This document shows, one piece after another, positions 20,655 to 32,469 of a stretch of 64,000 bases of DNA. Under the pieces are notes generated by a model, which saw nothing but the letters and a program-made list of their open reading frames with translations, was not told where the DNA came from and did not search any database. Source of the stretch: Calliphora vicina (lineage: Eukaryota; Arthropoda; Insecta; Diptera; Calliphoridae); assembly GCF_958450345.1 (NCBI RefSeq), contig NC_088780.1, positions 29,535,667 to 29,599,666 of the forward strand. Direction: 5' to 3'. Both the position numbers and the translations under genes were made by a program. Position 1 is the stretch's first letter. Each line of letters opens with the position of its first letter.

Positions 20655-22090
20655 AACAAAGAAAGTATAGTCATATCAAAGCCAACCATATAATACCCTA
20701 CATTAAGTAAATATTTATCAATTTGAATATATCGCAGTCGTTCAACAATACTGTATTAACTCCAAAATTTTAAAATGTTCAGTAGAGGGCAAAAACTGTT
20801 TGTGATTACATTTTAAGAGAATTTGAAAATCCGAATACATCATATTAAGCAAATTCTATTTGATAATATATTTACATTGTTTTTCATTAAAATTTTTGTA
20901 ATTATTGCAAAATAAATCAATTTTTTGAGTTAATACCATTTTTCTGAAACTTCTCGATATTTTTTTGTATTATTTTATCAACAAAACAGTATCAACTTAA
21001 AATACAACCAAATTTAAATAAAACAATTTGATTATGTTTAACTTGAATGAAGGCTCAATTCAAAATAATACATTTTTTTATGAAAATATACGATGTATTT
21101 CTATTTAAATTTTTATATTAACTCAAAATAATACCTTTTTGTTGATACAAGGTAGTACTATTTATCACGAAAATGGTCTCAAATGTGGTTTTCGAGATGA
21201 AAGAGTAATCGGAATTCGTTGAAATTTTTACAGTATATAGATATTGATGTTGTTAGTTGATTTCTTGCAAAAAGTGAATTTTTAAAAATTTTGAGTTAAT
21301 ACAGTATTGTTGAACGAGTGCGATATGAGGGAGCAATTAAAGACCGATCGTTTTAAAATTTAGTAATAAGATTCAATTTCTCTTGGTGCCAGTATTTATA
21401 AGGAACGCGTCCCTGGATTTCAAATTGTTTTCGGAGGTGAGCTTTATATGATAATTATGGCCCATATTAGACCGTTGACTTTAAAATTTTGTTGAGTGTA
21501 GCTTTGACCAATTATTGACCGATCCTAATAAAATCTGTAACAGATTTATTCAAGTTAAAGAAATTTGCGGATGTGGACCTTTTTATGACAGTTATGGTCC
21601 ATTATGGCCAGATCTTTCCAAAATTAGTTGATGCAATTTTGAATAATATAAGAAATAAGACCGATATATTTAAGATATTTATCGGGGCTAAATCTTTATT
21701 TATTCCGAAAAAACAGTGATCGATTTTAATCAATTTCAAGCAAACAAATTTAGCAAATTTTATCGAAATATCTTCAAAATAGAGCACAAAGTTTACTTTT
21801 ACAGCCAGTAGACAGACAGATGGACGGACATCATTAAGTCGTCCTAGAAAGTGAAATCGATACGACCGATACACTAAAGTGGGCCCATGGGCTGTAAATT
21901 ATTCTATTAATTTTTTCTTTAAAATTGTGCAAGACTCACATGTACAGACAGACTGACGTATGGACGGATATCGTTTAAGAAAGTGATGCTGAATCGATCG
22001 CCATGCTTAAAGCTGGGTGATCGACTAATATTTGTAGGTGTTACAAACATCATCACAAACTAATAATACCCTTCTCCAAGCTAGTGCTGT
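20655..22090 (+). mobile_element. Helentron-like subfamily 2 copy with nested TIR element
   Basis: Starts near AAAGAAAGTATAGTCATATC and CCATATAATACCCTACATTA, has the words GACCGATC, GCCCATATTAGACC, ATCGAAATATCTTCAAAAT and GACAGACAGATGGACGGACATC, and ends near CATCACAAACTAATAATACCC. It is interrupted by the TIR element at 20732..21323. The undisturbed CCTACATTAAGTAAA at 20698..20712 gives the empty site for the MITE at 61231..61492. Confidence 0.6.
20732..21323. mobile_element. 592-bp TIR element, TA-flanked
   Basis: The left end TCGCAGTCGTTCAACAATAC and the reverse complement of the right end TCGCACTCGTTCAACAATAC share about 31 bp with one mismatch, continuing into TGTATTAACTC. TA lies on each side. 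TTGAGTTAATACCATTTTT-like pieces of the end repeat inside the element. No transposase. Confidence 0.65.
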
Positions 22091-22807
22091 ATTTAATTTA
22101 ATTACATTTCACAACAGTAACCCACTCCACATAGAAAACAAGAAATTGTGAAAAAAAAGTCTTTAAACACGGGAAAAAATTAATTAAGCAAAAAAAAAAT
22201 AGAAAAGAATTAAATTGAATGAGTGTGAACATTATGTTAAAATTATGCTGGTAAATTTCACAACAATCTCGAACAGTCTGTCATAGAAGTAATGACCCCC
22301 AATTGACCATCATAAAACAAAACAAATTTCTGTTAATCAGAAAAACATAAATTGAATTAAATCTATAAATGATCAATGTTATTTTTAAAACCATTAAAAA
22401 AGTATTGAAAATAAATATAGGGGTCATAATTGGAAACAGTTACACGCTCCTTTTTTTTGGCTAAATTTTTGAAAACGGTTTGTTAATGAAACAATGAATG
22501 GTCATTAAGTATTAAATAATTTAAGGGTTGTAAGGGGAATTTGTATAGATTTTATCTTTAATTGAAACATTTTATTGAATAATTGAATTTAATTGAAAAA
22601 CAAATAAAGGCATTTAATATAGTCTTAAAATTCCTGAGAGCTGGAAAAAACTATAAATATTTTTAATCATTTAATAGAAACAATAATGACTAAAAAAAAA
22701 TTTTTATTCGTATAAGTGAAACCTACACTACTAAATATATTGGAAAGATTTTTAAGCGTTTGTGTTGATGTTTGTAACGTTCAAAAATATTAGATTAACA
22801 ACCAGTG
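22091..22807. other. AT-rich unassigned sequence
   Basis: Nothing recognisable beyond simple A/T tracts. Confidence 0.4.
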
Positions 22808-23408
22808 CACAGTGGCGCCCGTAGAACAAAATCAAAATTTTATGTGTCCCTAAATTTACAGTAAATTGTCCAACGATTTCAAAAATGCTATTCTTATTAC
22901 AATCAGATTTATGGTTCAAAAGATATAGCCCTTCAAAGTTGACTGATTTTCAGTTTTCAAAAAAACAGACAATTTTTAGGTAATTTGGTCCGCTTTCAGA
23001 TACAATATATCGAAAACTATGTAACTGATCGTCATTATTTTTTAAGAAAAGAATAACCAAAAACTGTTTGCTTTGTATTTGTCCAGGTAAATCGATATTT
23101 ACCAACTATCCATTTTTTCAATATTTCTCAAATTTGAAGGTAAATAAAAATTTCTATATTTGCCATATTTTCAAAATAAGTTCTTTGATTATTCCTTTAC
23201 CTAATGCAAAAATTTCCAGCTGCCCGTTCTAGCCCAACCAAAATTTTTTTCCACAAATTTCAACTTTGCTAACCCCTAAGTAGGCACCTGAAAGGCGTAG
23301 AACAATTTCATAGGCTGATCCATTATCTATCATATGCTTTTTAAATTGTTTGATTATCTCATTTGGTTCAAAAGTTATGATTTTTGCAACGAAAAAACTC
23401 GAATTGCG
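22808..23408 (+). mobile_element. Possible CACAGTGG-ended element, right end not found
   Basis: Starts CACAGTGGCGCCCGTAGAAC and runs into the truncated copy of the 14805 element at 23409. The CACAGTGG start is shared with other elements in this window, but hAT ends (CAGTGGCGCC) are an alternative. No ORF and no target duplication. Confidence 0.35.
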
Positions 23409-24640
23409 TATGAGAAAAAAAAGATGGAAATAAATCTGTAACTTCTAAAGCCTTAGTCCAATTTAAACGAAATTTCACATGCGCAAAGAGGAAGTATTGT
23501 CGAGTTTAAGTTTTCAATTTGGACCTCATGACCTAACCACGAGCGCGATCAGGGGTCCCTAAAGTAGGACACCTCCGGTATGTTCAATTTTAAAAATGAT
23601 CATATTTCTTCGTTTGTGTTCCGATTTCAAAAAACTTACATACATATATAGAATCTTCTCATCAAGCACTACATAAAACCTCCTCGTAGCTATCAATTTC
23701 CTTTTATAGCTTAGGAGATATTCGTATTTGAAAATTAAATTTTCAACATTTTTACCCACCCTACTCCAGTTTTTTGATGACCGCGGTTCCAAATATTTCC
23801 CGTTTTTCTTCACTTTTTTTTTGTAGGATTAACAACAGCTGTATATATCAAATGAAGAATTAGTTAAAAATCACAGCTGAGTCCAAAGTTACATGCATTT
23901 GAATTTAACAAAATAAAAAAGGCGATTTTTCGCTACTTTTTTGTTGAAAAAAGTACTTTTATTCTTTTTAAGTTATCTTAAAAATTTCTAAGAGGATATA
24001 TAATGAATTTGTACTTTTTTAAAAGCTAACTTTACATCAAATATTTTAAATGAAAAAAAAAATTATAATTTTTGATACCGAGGGGACCAGGTCCATTCCA
24101 AAAATGCCTATTTTTTCTGTAAAATTCAACTTTAGGGCAAAAATTCTCAAATCGCACACTCGATATCAAAATATAGTAACCTATTTTAGATGGCCCAATA
24201 AGTGCTAAATTATTTTGTAAAGGGTTCTGATAACCCCGCCCCTAGTGTGGATATTATAGCCAAAAAACGAAAAAATCCCATTTTTGGGATTTTTCAAGAT
24301 TTTTTTGGGAATTGCGGGATACTTGATAAAACATTTCAAAATTTGTTTTTATTTTTCCATTTTAAATAGAAAAATCTACATAACTGTGAAATTTCATTAA
24401 AAACTATTCATAAATAAAAATTTTATTTCAATTTGAAAAATTTGTATCTATGCAAAATTCAATAAAAAGCATTTTTTGTCATATTTTTCAAAAAAGTATT
24501 CCATGAATTTTTTAATTGTCAAAAGTTATATACATTTTTGAAAAGTAGACAAAATCCTCTATCCATTGATATATAACATGGCTACCTTATGTTTTTTAAA
24601 TGTCAAATAAATTAGGGAAAACTAAACAACTCGCTGAGAA
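23409..24640 (-). mobile_element. Transib-like element, truncated copy 2
   Basis: Aligns end to end with the reverse complement of 14805..16054. Shared words include GGAAATAAATCTGTAACTTC, ACCCACCCTACTCCAGTTTT, GGGACCAGGTYCATTC, and the paired GGGATTTTT ... GGGAATTGCGGGAT block. The terminal CACAGTGG is missing at both ends, so it is dead. Confidence 0.7.
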
Positions 24641-24739
24641 TTTACCTAACATAGAAATTCATAAAAAAGCATGTTGCCTACATAACAACATTTTTATCAA
24701 TGTAAATAACAGTGCTAGTTAAATTATATGCGAATAAAA

Positions 24740-25015
24740 ATCTACTTTGATTCAGTTTCAATTTAACGAAGTTCGTCCATCCTTCTGTCCGTCTGCTAGC
24801 CTGTCCCTATAAACCTAAAGGTAGGGTCACACATGACAATATTTGTTCACAACACAAATTTGTTTGACGTGTTTACTCTTACAAATGTTTTGCAAGATCA
24901 AACAGCATAATTGACCATAGTTCCCATATAAACCCCCTCAAAATACTAAATGTAGGGTATTATATGGTCGTTTATAGAAAGACTAGACTTTTTTTACTTG
25001 TTGTATTTAACTTCA
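24740..25015 (-). mobile_element. Helentron-like subfamily 2 relic
   Basis: Words: GTCCATCCTTCTGTCCGTCTG, CATAATTGACCATAGTTCCC, AGGGTATTATATGGTC and TTTTTACTTGTTG, ordered as the reverse of the 61180 copy. A TAGGGTCACACATGACAA block near 24830 may be another small insertion. Confidence 0.5.
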
Positions 25016-25664
25016 AACTTTGCTAGTTTTTAGTTATTTAATTTTCCCACCATAAAACACTTGAGTCATTTCAACTAACTTCCCCAAATACAAAAAACCC
25101 ACTTTATATGAGATTATATAAATGCTGTATTTAATTTATCTATTTTACTACTCTCTAGCATCTTTCATTGTTGTAATTTATCAAATGATTGACAAAACCT
25201 ACATCTAATCAATTCTATAGTTAAATAATTTCTTGTTTTATACGTTTTTTTACCTAATAAAGATACATGTGTTCAGTTGTTTTTTTTTTCTAACTCTCGT
25301 TTATTTTCATTGACAGACTAATAAAGTCTAATAAAAAAATAAGCTAAAAAAAGCTATAGATTGATAGCATCTTCCTCTGCTTCTTCAGTTTAGTTTTTTT
25401 TTGTATATTTTTGTTCATGCCCTGTAAATTTAGTTTATATAATTATTTATACTCAAATAAAGACATGTTAGGTTTTGTTATTGATTAAATAGTAATATTG
25501 AGAAAAAAAAACCTTACTACAGCCTACACTTTTTTGTAGATATTTTGTATCACAATTTAGTTTGAAATTTTTTAATTGTATGTAGGCTTTTGGCCTATCA
25601 TAAACAGTAGTTTTAAAATCCATGTGTTATTAATACCCAGTATTAAAACATCTTTGTTTTTTTT
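25016..25664. other. AT-rich unassigned sequence
   Basis: No supported features. A CATTGACAG 3' splice-site match at 25317 lacks a supported exon. Confidence 0.4.
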
Positions 25665-25870
25665 AAATAAGTAAGAAAATATAGTGGTTCAGGGTCGACT
25701 TTGTATTACCCTACAACGAGTTAGTAGGTTTAAGGAGAATATGTATTATAATATCTTCAAAATAGTACACCGAATCGATTCTGAGACGATTGGTAGTACT
25801 TAAAGATGACTGTTAGAGCAATATTTTTGGGTGTTATAAACATCAACACAATCTTAAAATACCCCAACAG
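25665..25870 (+). mobile_element. Helentron-like subfamily 2, internally deleted copy
   Basis: Starts AATAAGTAAGAAAATATAGT with TATTACCCTACAACGAG, then jumps to ATATCTTCAAAATAGTACAC, CGAATCGATTCTGAGACGAT and GTTATAAACATCAACACAAT, ending at AAAATACCCC. Most of the body is deleted. Confidence 0.55.
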
Positions 25871-25874
25871 TTAA

Positions 25875-26362
25875 CCCTCTAACCCGCAAGAGTACCTCAA
25901 AGCATGCATTACAAAACATCAATTATCTCAAAAAGTAATTAAACATTTTTTTTAAATTTAACTGTGACTTTAGTTATAGATTTTTTAACATTTCTATCGA
26001 AGATCGAAATGCATGACTTTTAGTTTTTGTTCTGCAGCTGTTTTGTGAGTGATGTCAGAATTTTAGCACGTGAAATTTTGTAAGTCATTTTTTTTTAATC
26101 AAAGTTTTACTAACTTTAAGTAGCCCGATCTATTCAAAATATTCTTTATTAGTTCTTTTTCATTAGTATCAAAATTATTTGTTTTACACCTAAACCGGCA
26201 ACAATGCCCTGAGGCACTCTTCATCTTTTTGCACCTGGTTCCTAAACTTAATTTGCAAATTAGTTTCTGATGGCTGTTCAGAGTTTATTGGGTCATAATT
26301 ACCCTAAAAAAAATTATTCAACAACTTTTTTTTTAGCTTTTTAAAGTTTGCAGGCTAAAGGG
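25875..26362. mobile_element. 488-bp TTAA-flanked MITE (piggyBac-like), intact
   Basis: TTAA at 25871-25874 and 26363-26366. The left end CCCTCTAACCCGCAAG and the reverse complement of the right end CCCTTTAGCCTGCAAA form the TIR. The paralogous unoccupied site is at 42113..42130 (CCCAACAGTTAAGCAAGTAG). The interior is non-coding. It is the reference copy for 14621..16345. Confidence 0.85.
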
Positions 26363-27540
26363 TTAAGCAAGTAGTCAGTCAATGTATCTCTTGTAAAGAG
26401 TAATTGTCACTAATGTCTTATCACTTATCTGACTCCAATTTATATATTTTGGGTTATTTCGGACGTATGTGCACTTTTTAGTGGAGACAGAAGACAATTG
26501 GTTACTTTATATATCCCAGGTAATCTAGCGTAAAGGCAATTGCCACTTAAGTGTCTTTAAGTAATCTAGAGTGTAGCCACTATGAAGGTTTATATCGTAC
26601 TTCACTTTTTTTCTGTATTTCGTGTAAACTCCCCAGCTATTAAGAAAGTATGAATGTATCCCTCATAGACAGTAATTGTCAGTAATGTCTGAACACTTAG
26701 TTGACTCCAATTTATATATTTTGGGTCATTTGGGACGTCTTTGTAGTGCAGAGAGTAGTCAATTGGTTACTTTATACATCCCAGGTACTCTATAATGAAG
26801 ACAATTGCCACTTAAGTGTCTCTAAGTAATCTAGAGTGTAGCCACTTTAAACGTTTTGAGAGTAATTCGTACAAACTGGTTTTATACAAATTGTGTGGAT
26901 ATAATTCTCATACAGTTTATTTTTATTTATGCTTAACCTTCGCTTTACCAATACCCACCCGGGTGACCACATAGTTTTTATTGGTTTAATATTTTTTTTA
27001 ATTTTGTTTCGATTTAAATGAAATTTATACTCACTGAACAAATTTTAAGGTTCTATAGAATTTAATAGAAACATTTTAAACTTTTTATAAGGTTTTTTAA
27101 ATTTTTTAAAATTTCATTCGTCGCATATATTTATAAAAGTGTAGTGTCACCCGGGTGGGTATTGGTAAACCATGTACATAAAAAACCTTTGGTAAAGCGA
27201 AGGTTAAGTATACTGATATCCCATGTAACATAGCATGAAGTCAATAGTCACTTCAGTGTCTCTTAGTAACCTATAATGAAGTCAGTATAAATGTTTATTT
27301 TGTATTGAACTTTAGAATGTAATTATTTTAACCACAAGAAGCAATCTATTGGATAGTTGTTGGAAGAAGGTTTGTTTACAAGCAATCGTTTATTGGACTG
27401 TCTATGATATGTCTTTTTATCTGACTATTTGATGTCAATTGGCACCCGTACATGTTAAAATAACTAGTTATGCAGCTGATCCAGTAACCAGTTAAGTAGC
27501 TAGTAAAGTAACTGACGCTATGTAACCAGTATTTGAATCC
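26363..27540 (+). repeat. Segmental duplication, copy A (holds a nested TTAA MITE)
   Basis: Matches 42121..43010 in direct orientation. Both contain a 273-bp internal tandem duplication (CTCCAATTTATATATTTTGGG at about 26430 and 26700), the repeated TAAGTAATCTAGAGTGTAG, and a distal block with ACAAGCAATCGTTTATTGGA and GTTAAAATAACTAGTTA. No ORF. It differs from copy B mainly by two TTAA insertions. Confidence 0.75.
26937..27203. mobile_element. 267-bp TTAA-flanked MITE, second type
   Basis: TTAA at 26933-26936 and 27204-27207. The left end CCTTCGCTTTACCAA recurs as the reverse complement of the right end. ATACCCACCCGGGTGAC and its complement GTCACCCGGGTGGGTAT lie just inside, with an extra ~20-bp insert on the right. 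The empty site TATGCTTAAGTATACTG is present in duplication copy B (42694..42710). Confidence 0.85.
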
Positions 27541-28249
27541 AATTCGTTCACTACTTTGGTGTTTTTTACAAATATCGTAATATTTTTGTTGAAAACATCT
27601 TAAATCTATATATTTTTTTTAATGTGCTTAATTTATATTTACGTCACCAAAGTTGTATAAGTAAATTTAAAAGTTGCAACCAACGACGTCTTGATCCCTG
27701 AGGCCAACATTTCTTTATCAGTCTTCTTAGAAACTATTGCTTCTAAGACCTCAGATAACAATTTTACCCACTGTTTTTTACTTCTGTTTTATAATTTATT
27801 TCTCTATAAGCACAGTGGCTTTATTGTCAAATAATGCGTCATAAAAATCGTTTATATGTATAGAAATAAATATATCAACTTGTTGTTTGATAAATTATAG
27901 TTCAATTTAATTGACTTTAAGCAATTAGATATAATGATGGCTGTTAAATACTAAAACAAGAGCACAACAAAAATAAAAAAAACAAAATTGACTTGAACAA
28001 TATTGAAAACAAAACACACAGAAGTTATCAATGGAGAAAAATTGACATAGAAATCTATAAAAAAAGAGTTAATGAAATTTTTGTATAAAAGTAAATATAA
28101 ATTATTTATAGTTTTCGCTCGGAGAGCAACAACAATTAAGATAAAATGAGAATTTTATATAAAAAAAACAACAACAAATTTTAATTTATATGTTTATTGT
28201 ACTTAAAACAAATCGACACATTTTTAAAGCTCAAGTTTGTTCAAATGAA
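27541..28249. other. AT-rich unassigned sequence
   Basis: No recognisable feature; leads into the satellite. Confidence 0.4.
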
Positions 28250-31200
28250 CTATTTTCAATAGTAGTAAAAATACTACTTTTTCAAAAAGTATTAAATTCA
28301 GTACTTTTTTGCTTAGAAAATCATTTCCCAAAATTTTTACTTTAAGCAGTTGGTATTTTTAGATAACTTATAAAAAAGTAGTAAATTATCTGCTACTATT
28401 TTTGCAAAAAGTAGTAAATTTTTTATACTTTTTATATGTAATATATTAAACACATTTAAGAGATTTTATAAATATGATTTTTATTTACTTTAAAAAAAGT
28501 AGTATTTCTACTACTTTTTTCAAAAAGCTGAGAATTCCTAAATTTTTCATAAGGATTATAATTGTCATTAAAATTTACATTATTATTACAATTTTTTTTA
28601 TTGGATATCCCATATTTACCGAGACAGAAACAAGTTCAAATGAACATTTACTATTATTGAAAATATTAGTAAAAAAATACTACCTTTTCAAATAGTATTG
28701 AATTCAGTACTTTATTGCTTAGAAGATGATTTCCCAATATTTTAACTTTAAGTTGTTTGTATTTTTAGATGACTTTTGTAAAAAGTAGTAAATTATCTGC
28801 TACTATTTTTGCAAAAAGTAGTACATTTTTAAAATTTTTGTTTGGAATATATTAAACGCCTTTACGAGATTTTATAAATATGGTTTTTGTTTACTATAAA
28901 AAAAGTAGTATTTCTACTACTTTTTTCAAAAAGCTAAGAATTCATAAATTTTTCATAAGGATTATAATTGTCATTAATATTTACATTATTACTAAACAAA
29001 ATTTATTAGATTTCCTATTAGTACGAAGTTTGTAGCTACTTTTTTTTTGGCAAAAAGTAGTAAATTTTGAAAAAAAAATTATTAGAATATTTTAAGTGTC
29101 TAAAAGTAAATGTGAACAATATTTTGTTGGCGAATTTAAAATAGTAGTAAAATTACTACTCTTTCAAATAGTATTGAATTCAGTACTTTTTTGCTCCAAA
29201 TTTGGTTTCCCAAAATTTTAACGTTAAGCATTTGGTATTTTTAGATGACTTCTGTAAAAAGTAGTAAATCATCTGCTACTATTTTTGCAAAAAGTAGTAC
29301 AATTTTTAAACTTTTTTTCTGGAAACGAGTTTAAGAGATTTTATAAATATGGTTTTTATTTACTTTAAAAAAAGTAGTATTTCTACTACTTTTTTCAAAA
29401 AGCTAAGAATTCATAAATTTTTCATAAGGATTATAATTGTCATTAATATTTACATTAATACTTAACAAAATTTATTAGATTTCCTATTAGTACGAAGTTT
29501 GTAGCTACTTTTTTTTGGCAAAAAGTAGTAAATTTTGACAAAAAAATTATTAGAATATTTTAAGTGTCTAAAACTAAATGTGAACCATATTTTGTTGGCG
29601 AATTTAAAATAGTAGTAAAATTACTACTCTTTCAAATAGTATTGAATTCAGTACTTTTTTGCTCAAAATTTGGTTTCCCAAAATTTTAACATTAAGCATT
29701 TGGTATTTTTAGATGACTTCTGTAAAAAGTAGTGAATTATCTGCTACTATTTTTGCAAAAAGTAGTACATTTATAAAATTTTTGTTTGGAATATATTAAA
29801 CGCCTTTAAGAGATTTTATAAATATGGTTTTTGTTTACTTTAAAAAAAGTAGTATTTCTACTACTTTTTTCAAAAAGCTAAGAATTCATAAATTTTTCAT
29901 AAGGATTATAATTGTCATTAAAATTTACATTATTATTACAATTTTTTTTATTGGATTTTCTATTAGTACGAAGTTTGTAGCTACTTTTTTTTTGGCAAAA
30001 AGTAGTAAATTTTGAAAAAAAATTATTAGAATATTTTAGGTGTCTAAAAGTAAATGTGAACCATATTTTGTTGGCGAATTTAAAATAGTAGTAAAATTAC
30101 TACTCTTTCAAATAGTATTGAATTCAGTACTTTTTTGTTCAGAATTTGATTTCCCAAAATTGTAACTTTAAGCATTTGGAATTTTAAGATGACTTCTGTA
30201 AAAAGTAGTAAATCATCTGCTCCTATTTTTGCAAAAAGTAGTAAATTTTTTAAACTTTTTTTCTGGAATATGTTAAACGAGTTTAAGAGATTTTATAAAT
30301 ATGGTTTTTGTTTACTTTAAAAAAAGTAGTATTTCTACTACTTTTTCCAAAAAGCTAAGAATTCATAAATTTTTCATAAGGATTATAATTGTCATTAATA
30401 TTTACATTATAACTAAACAAAATTTATTAGATTTCCTATTAGTACGAAGTTTGTAGCTACTTTTTTTTGGCAAAAAGTAGTAAATTTTGAAAAAAAAAAT
30501 TATTAGAATATTTTAAGTGTCTAAGAGTAAATGTGAACCATATTTTGTTGGCGAATTTAAAATAGTAGTAAAATTACTACTCTTTCAAATAGTATTGAAT
30601 TCAGTACTTTTTTGCTCAAAATTTGATTTCCCAAAATTTTAACTTTAAGCAGTTGGTATTTTAAGATGACTTCTGTAAAAAGTAGTAAATCATCTGCTCC
30701 TATTTTTGCAAAAAGTAGTAAATTTTTTAAACTTTTTTTCTGGAATATGTTAAACGAGTTTAAGAGATTTTATAAATATGGTTTTTCTTTACTTTAAAAA
30801 AAGTAGTATTTCTACTACTTTTTTCAAAAAGCTAAGAATTCATAAATTTTTCATAAGGATTATAATTGTCATTAAAATTTACATTATTATTACAATTTTT
30901 TTTATTGGATTTCCTATTAGTACGAAGTTTGTAGCTACTTTTTTTTTGCAAATAGTAGTAAATTAAAAAAAAATAGTAGAATATTTTAAGTGCCTAAAAG
31001 TAAATATGAAAACATATTTTGTTGACGAATTTAAAATAGTAGTAAAAATACTACTTTTGAAAAAAGTATAAAATTCTTTATATTTTGTCTTAATATTTAA
31101 ACTTTTATTAAAATTGAGTTCCTATTTTTAGATACGTTTTTGAAAAAAGTAGTAAATATTTTACTTATTTTTTTTTGGGAAAAAATAGTCAGTGATTTTA

Positions 31201-31460
31201 AAAATATTGTTTTTATTTACTCTAAAATAAGTAGTATTTCTACAACTTTTGTAAAAAGTTGAAAACATTACTTTTTAGCCAATTTAAAATAGTAGTAAAA
31301 ATACTACTTTTTAAAAAGTATTAATTCAGTGCCATAAAAAGGTAATAAATTTTTGTATATGTATCGTGTAAAATATTAAATGCGTTTAGGCTGTTATATA
31401 AATATGTTTTTTTTTACTTTTAAAAAAGTAGTATTTCTACTACTTTTTCCAAAAAGTTGG
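28250..31460. repeat. Hairpin satellite array A, about 475-bp monomer
   Basis: GAATTCAGTACTTT recurs near 28702, 29178, 29646, 30121 and 30598, i.e. every 468-477 bp, with high similarity between 28650 and 31000; the outer units are diverged. Each monomer holds dyads such as AGTAGTATTTCTACTACT and AGTAGTAAAA(A)TTACTACT plus several GCAAAAAGTAGTAAATT motifs. The ORFs here repeat the same 60-residue hydrophobic frame because the DNA repeats; there is no evidence that they are genes. Confidence 0.85.
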
Positions 31461-32469
31461 GAATTTACTAATAAATCCTTCAGATTATGATTACTATCAA
31501 AATATTTTTAATGCCATAAATTTTTCTTCAATATATTTTCTTAGCTTTTCGGTAATAAATTTATTTATTTATTAAATCAACAATTCAAAAAAATTATTTT
31601 AGCAAAAAATAAAATTTTATTTTATGCATACAAATTTGTTTACATTCTGTTGTTTGTTGAAAAGCGTTTATTTGAATCTTGATTTGTATATTTTATTCCA
31701 ACGTATGTAGGTTTGAATTTTAGTTAAAAACTATTATAAGTTTACTATAATTTTTTTTTGTTCACAATAAATGTAAATATGCCTGTATTATAATGAAAAC
31801 TAGAAGAAAAAAATGTGTTCATACGAATAAAAAAAAAAAAATATTGTTTACATTTTGGTTTAGTTGCAATATTTAGGTCATTACTACTTCGAAATCTATG
31901 AGAGTAAAAAACTGAAAAATAATTATTGAAAAATAAAAACAAAAACGTTTTTGCAAATAAATATATGCACAGATTTATAGAAATATACATTATTTTTTAT
32001 TTTATACTTGCAACTCGTTTTATTTTTCCATATGACTAGAAATGTTGGCTAGATACTTTTTGCAAAATAAAAACAAAAAACTACTACTTTTTTTGTAGTT
32101 GTGTTTGTATAAAAATTATACTTGAATATGCAATTTAGCAAAGAAGTAATTAATGCATAAATATTTTTTTGTTGTTAAAATGTTGTTGTTATTATTGTTG
32201 CACTGAATCACTTAAAAGAGAGTTGTTTGTTTGAATTGAGAAAAAACAACAACAAATAAAAGCTATAATATAAAACAAAATAAGAGTTGAAAACTTGAAA
32301 GGGTGCAGTGGTGCTTTAGCAGCAGAAATCTAGAAAAAATAGAAATAGTTAAAATATTTTCATAAGGTTTAATTAAACAAAATATGTAGTTAAGGAAAAA
32401 AAAGAGACAAAATTGTTAAAAGAAATAATAGAAAAATATAGATATAGATATGACTGTTTTTTTTAAAAA
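31461..32469. other. Spacer between satellite arrays
   Basis: AT-rich sequence without the dyad motifs except an isolated CTACTACTTTTTTTGTAG near 32080. No gene recognised. Confidence 0.4.

Noticed and set aside
28474..30966. Three near-identical ORFs of about 60 residues (28474, 29824, 30778) that look like a small conserved membrane-protein family
   Set aside because: They are the same segment of the 475-bp satellite read in the same frame. Conservation comes from recent tandem duplication; intervening units lack the ORF.
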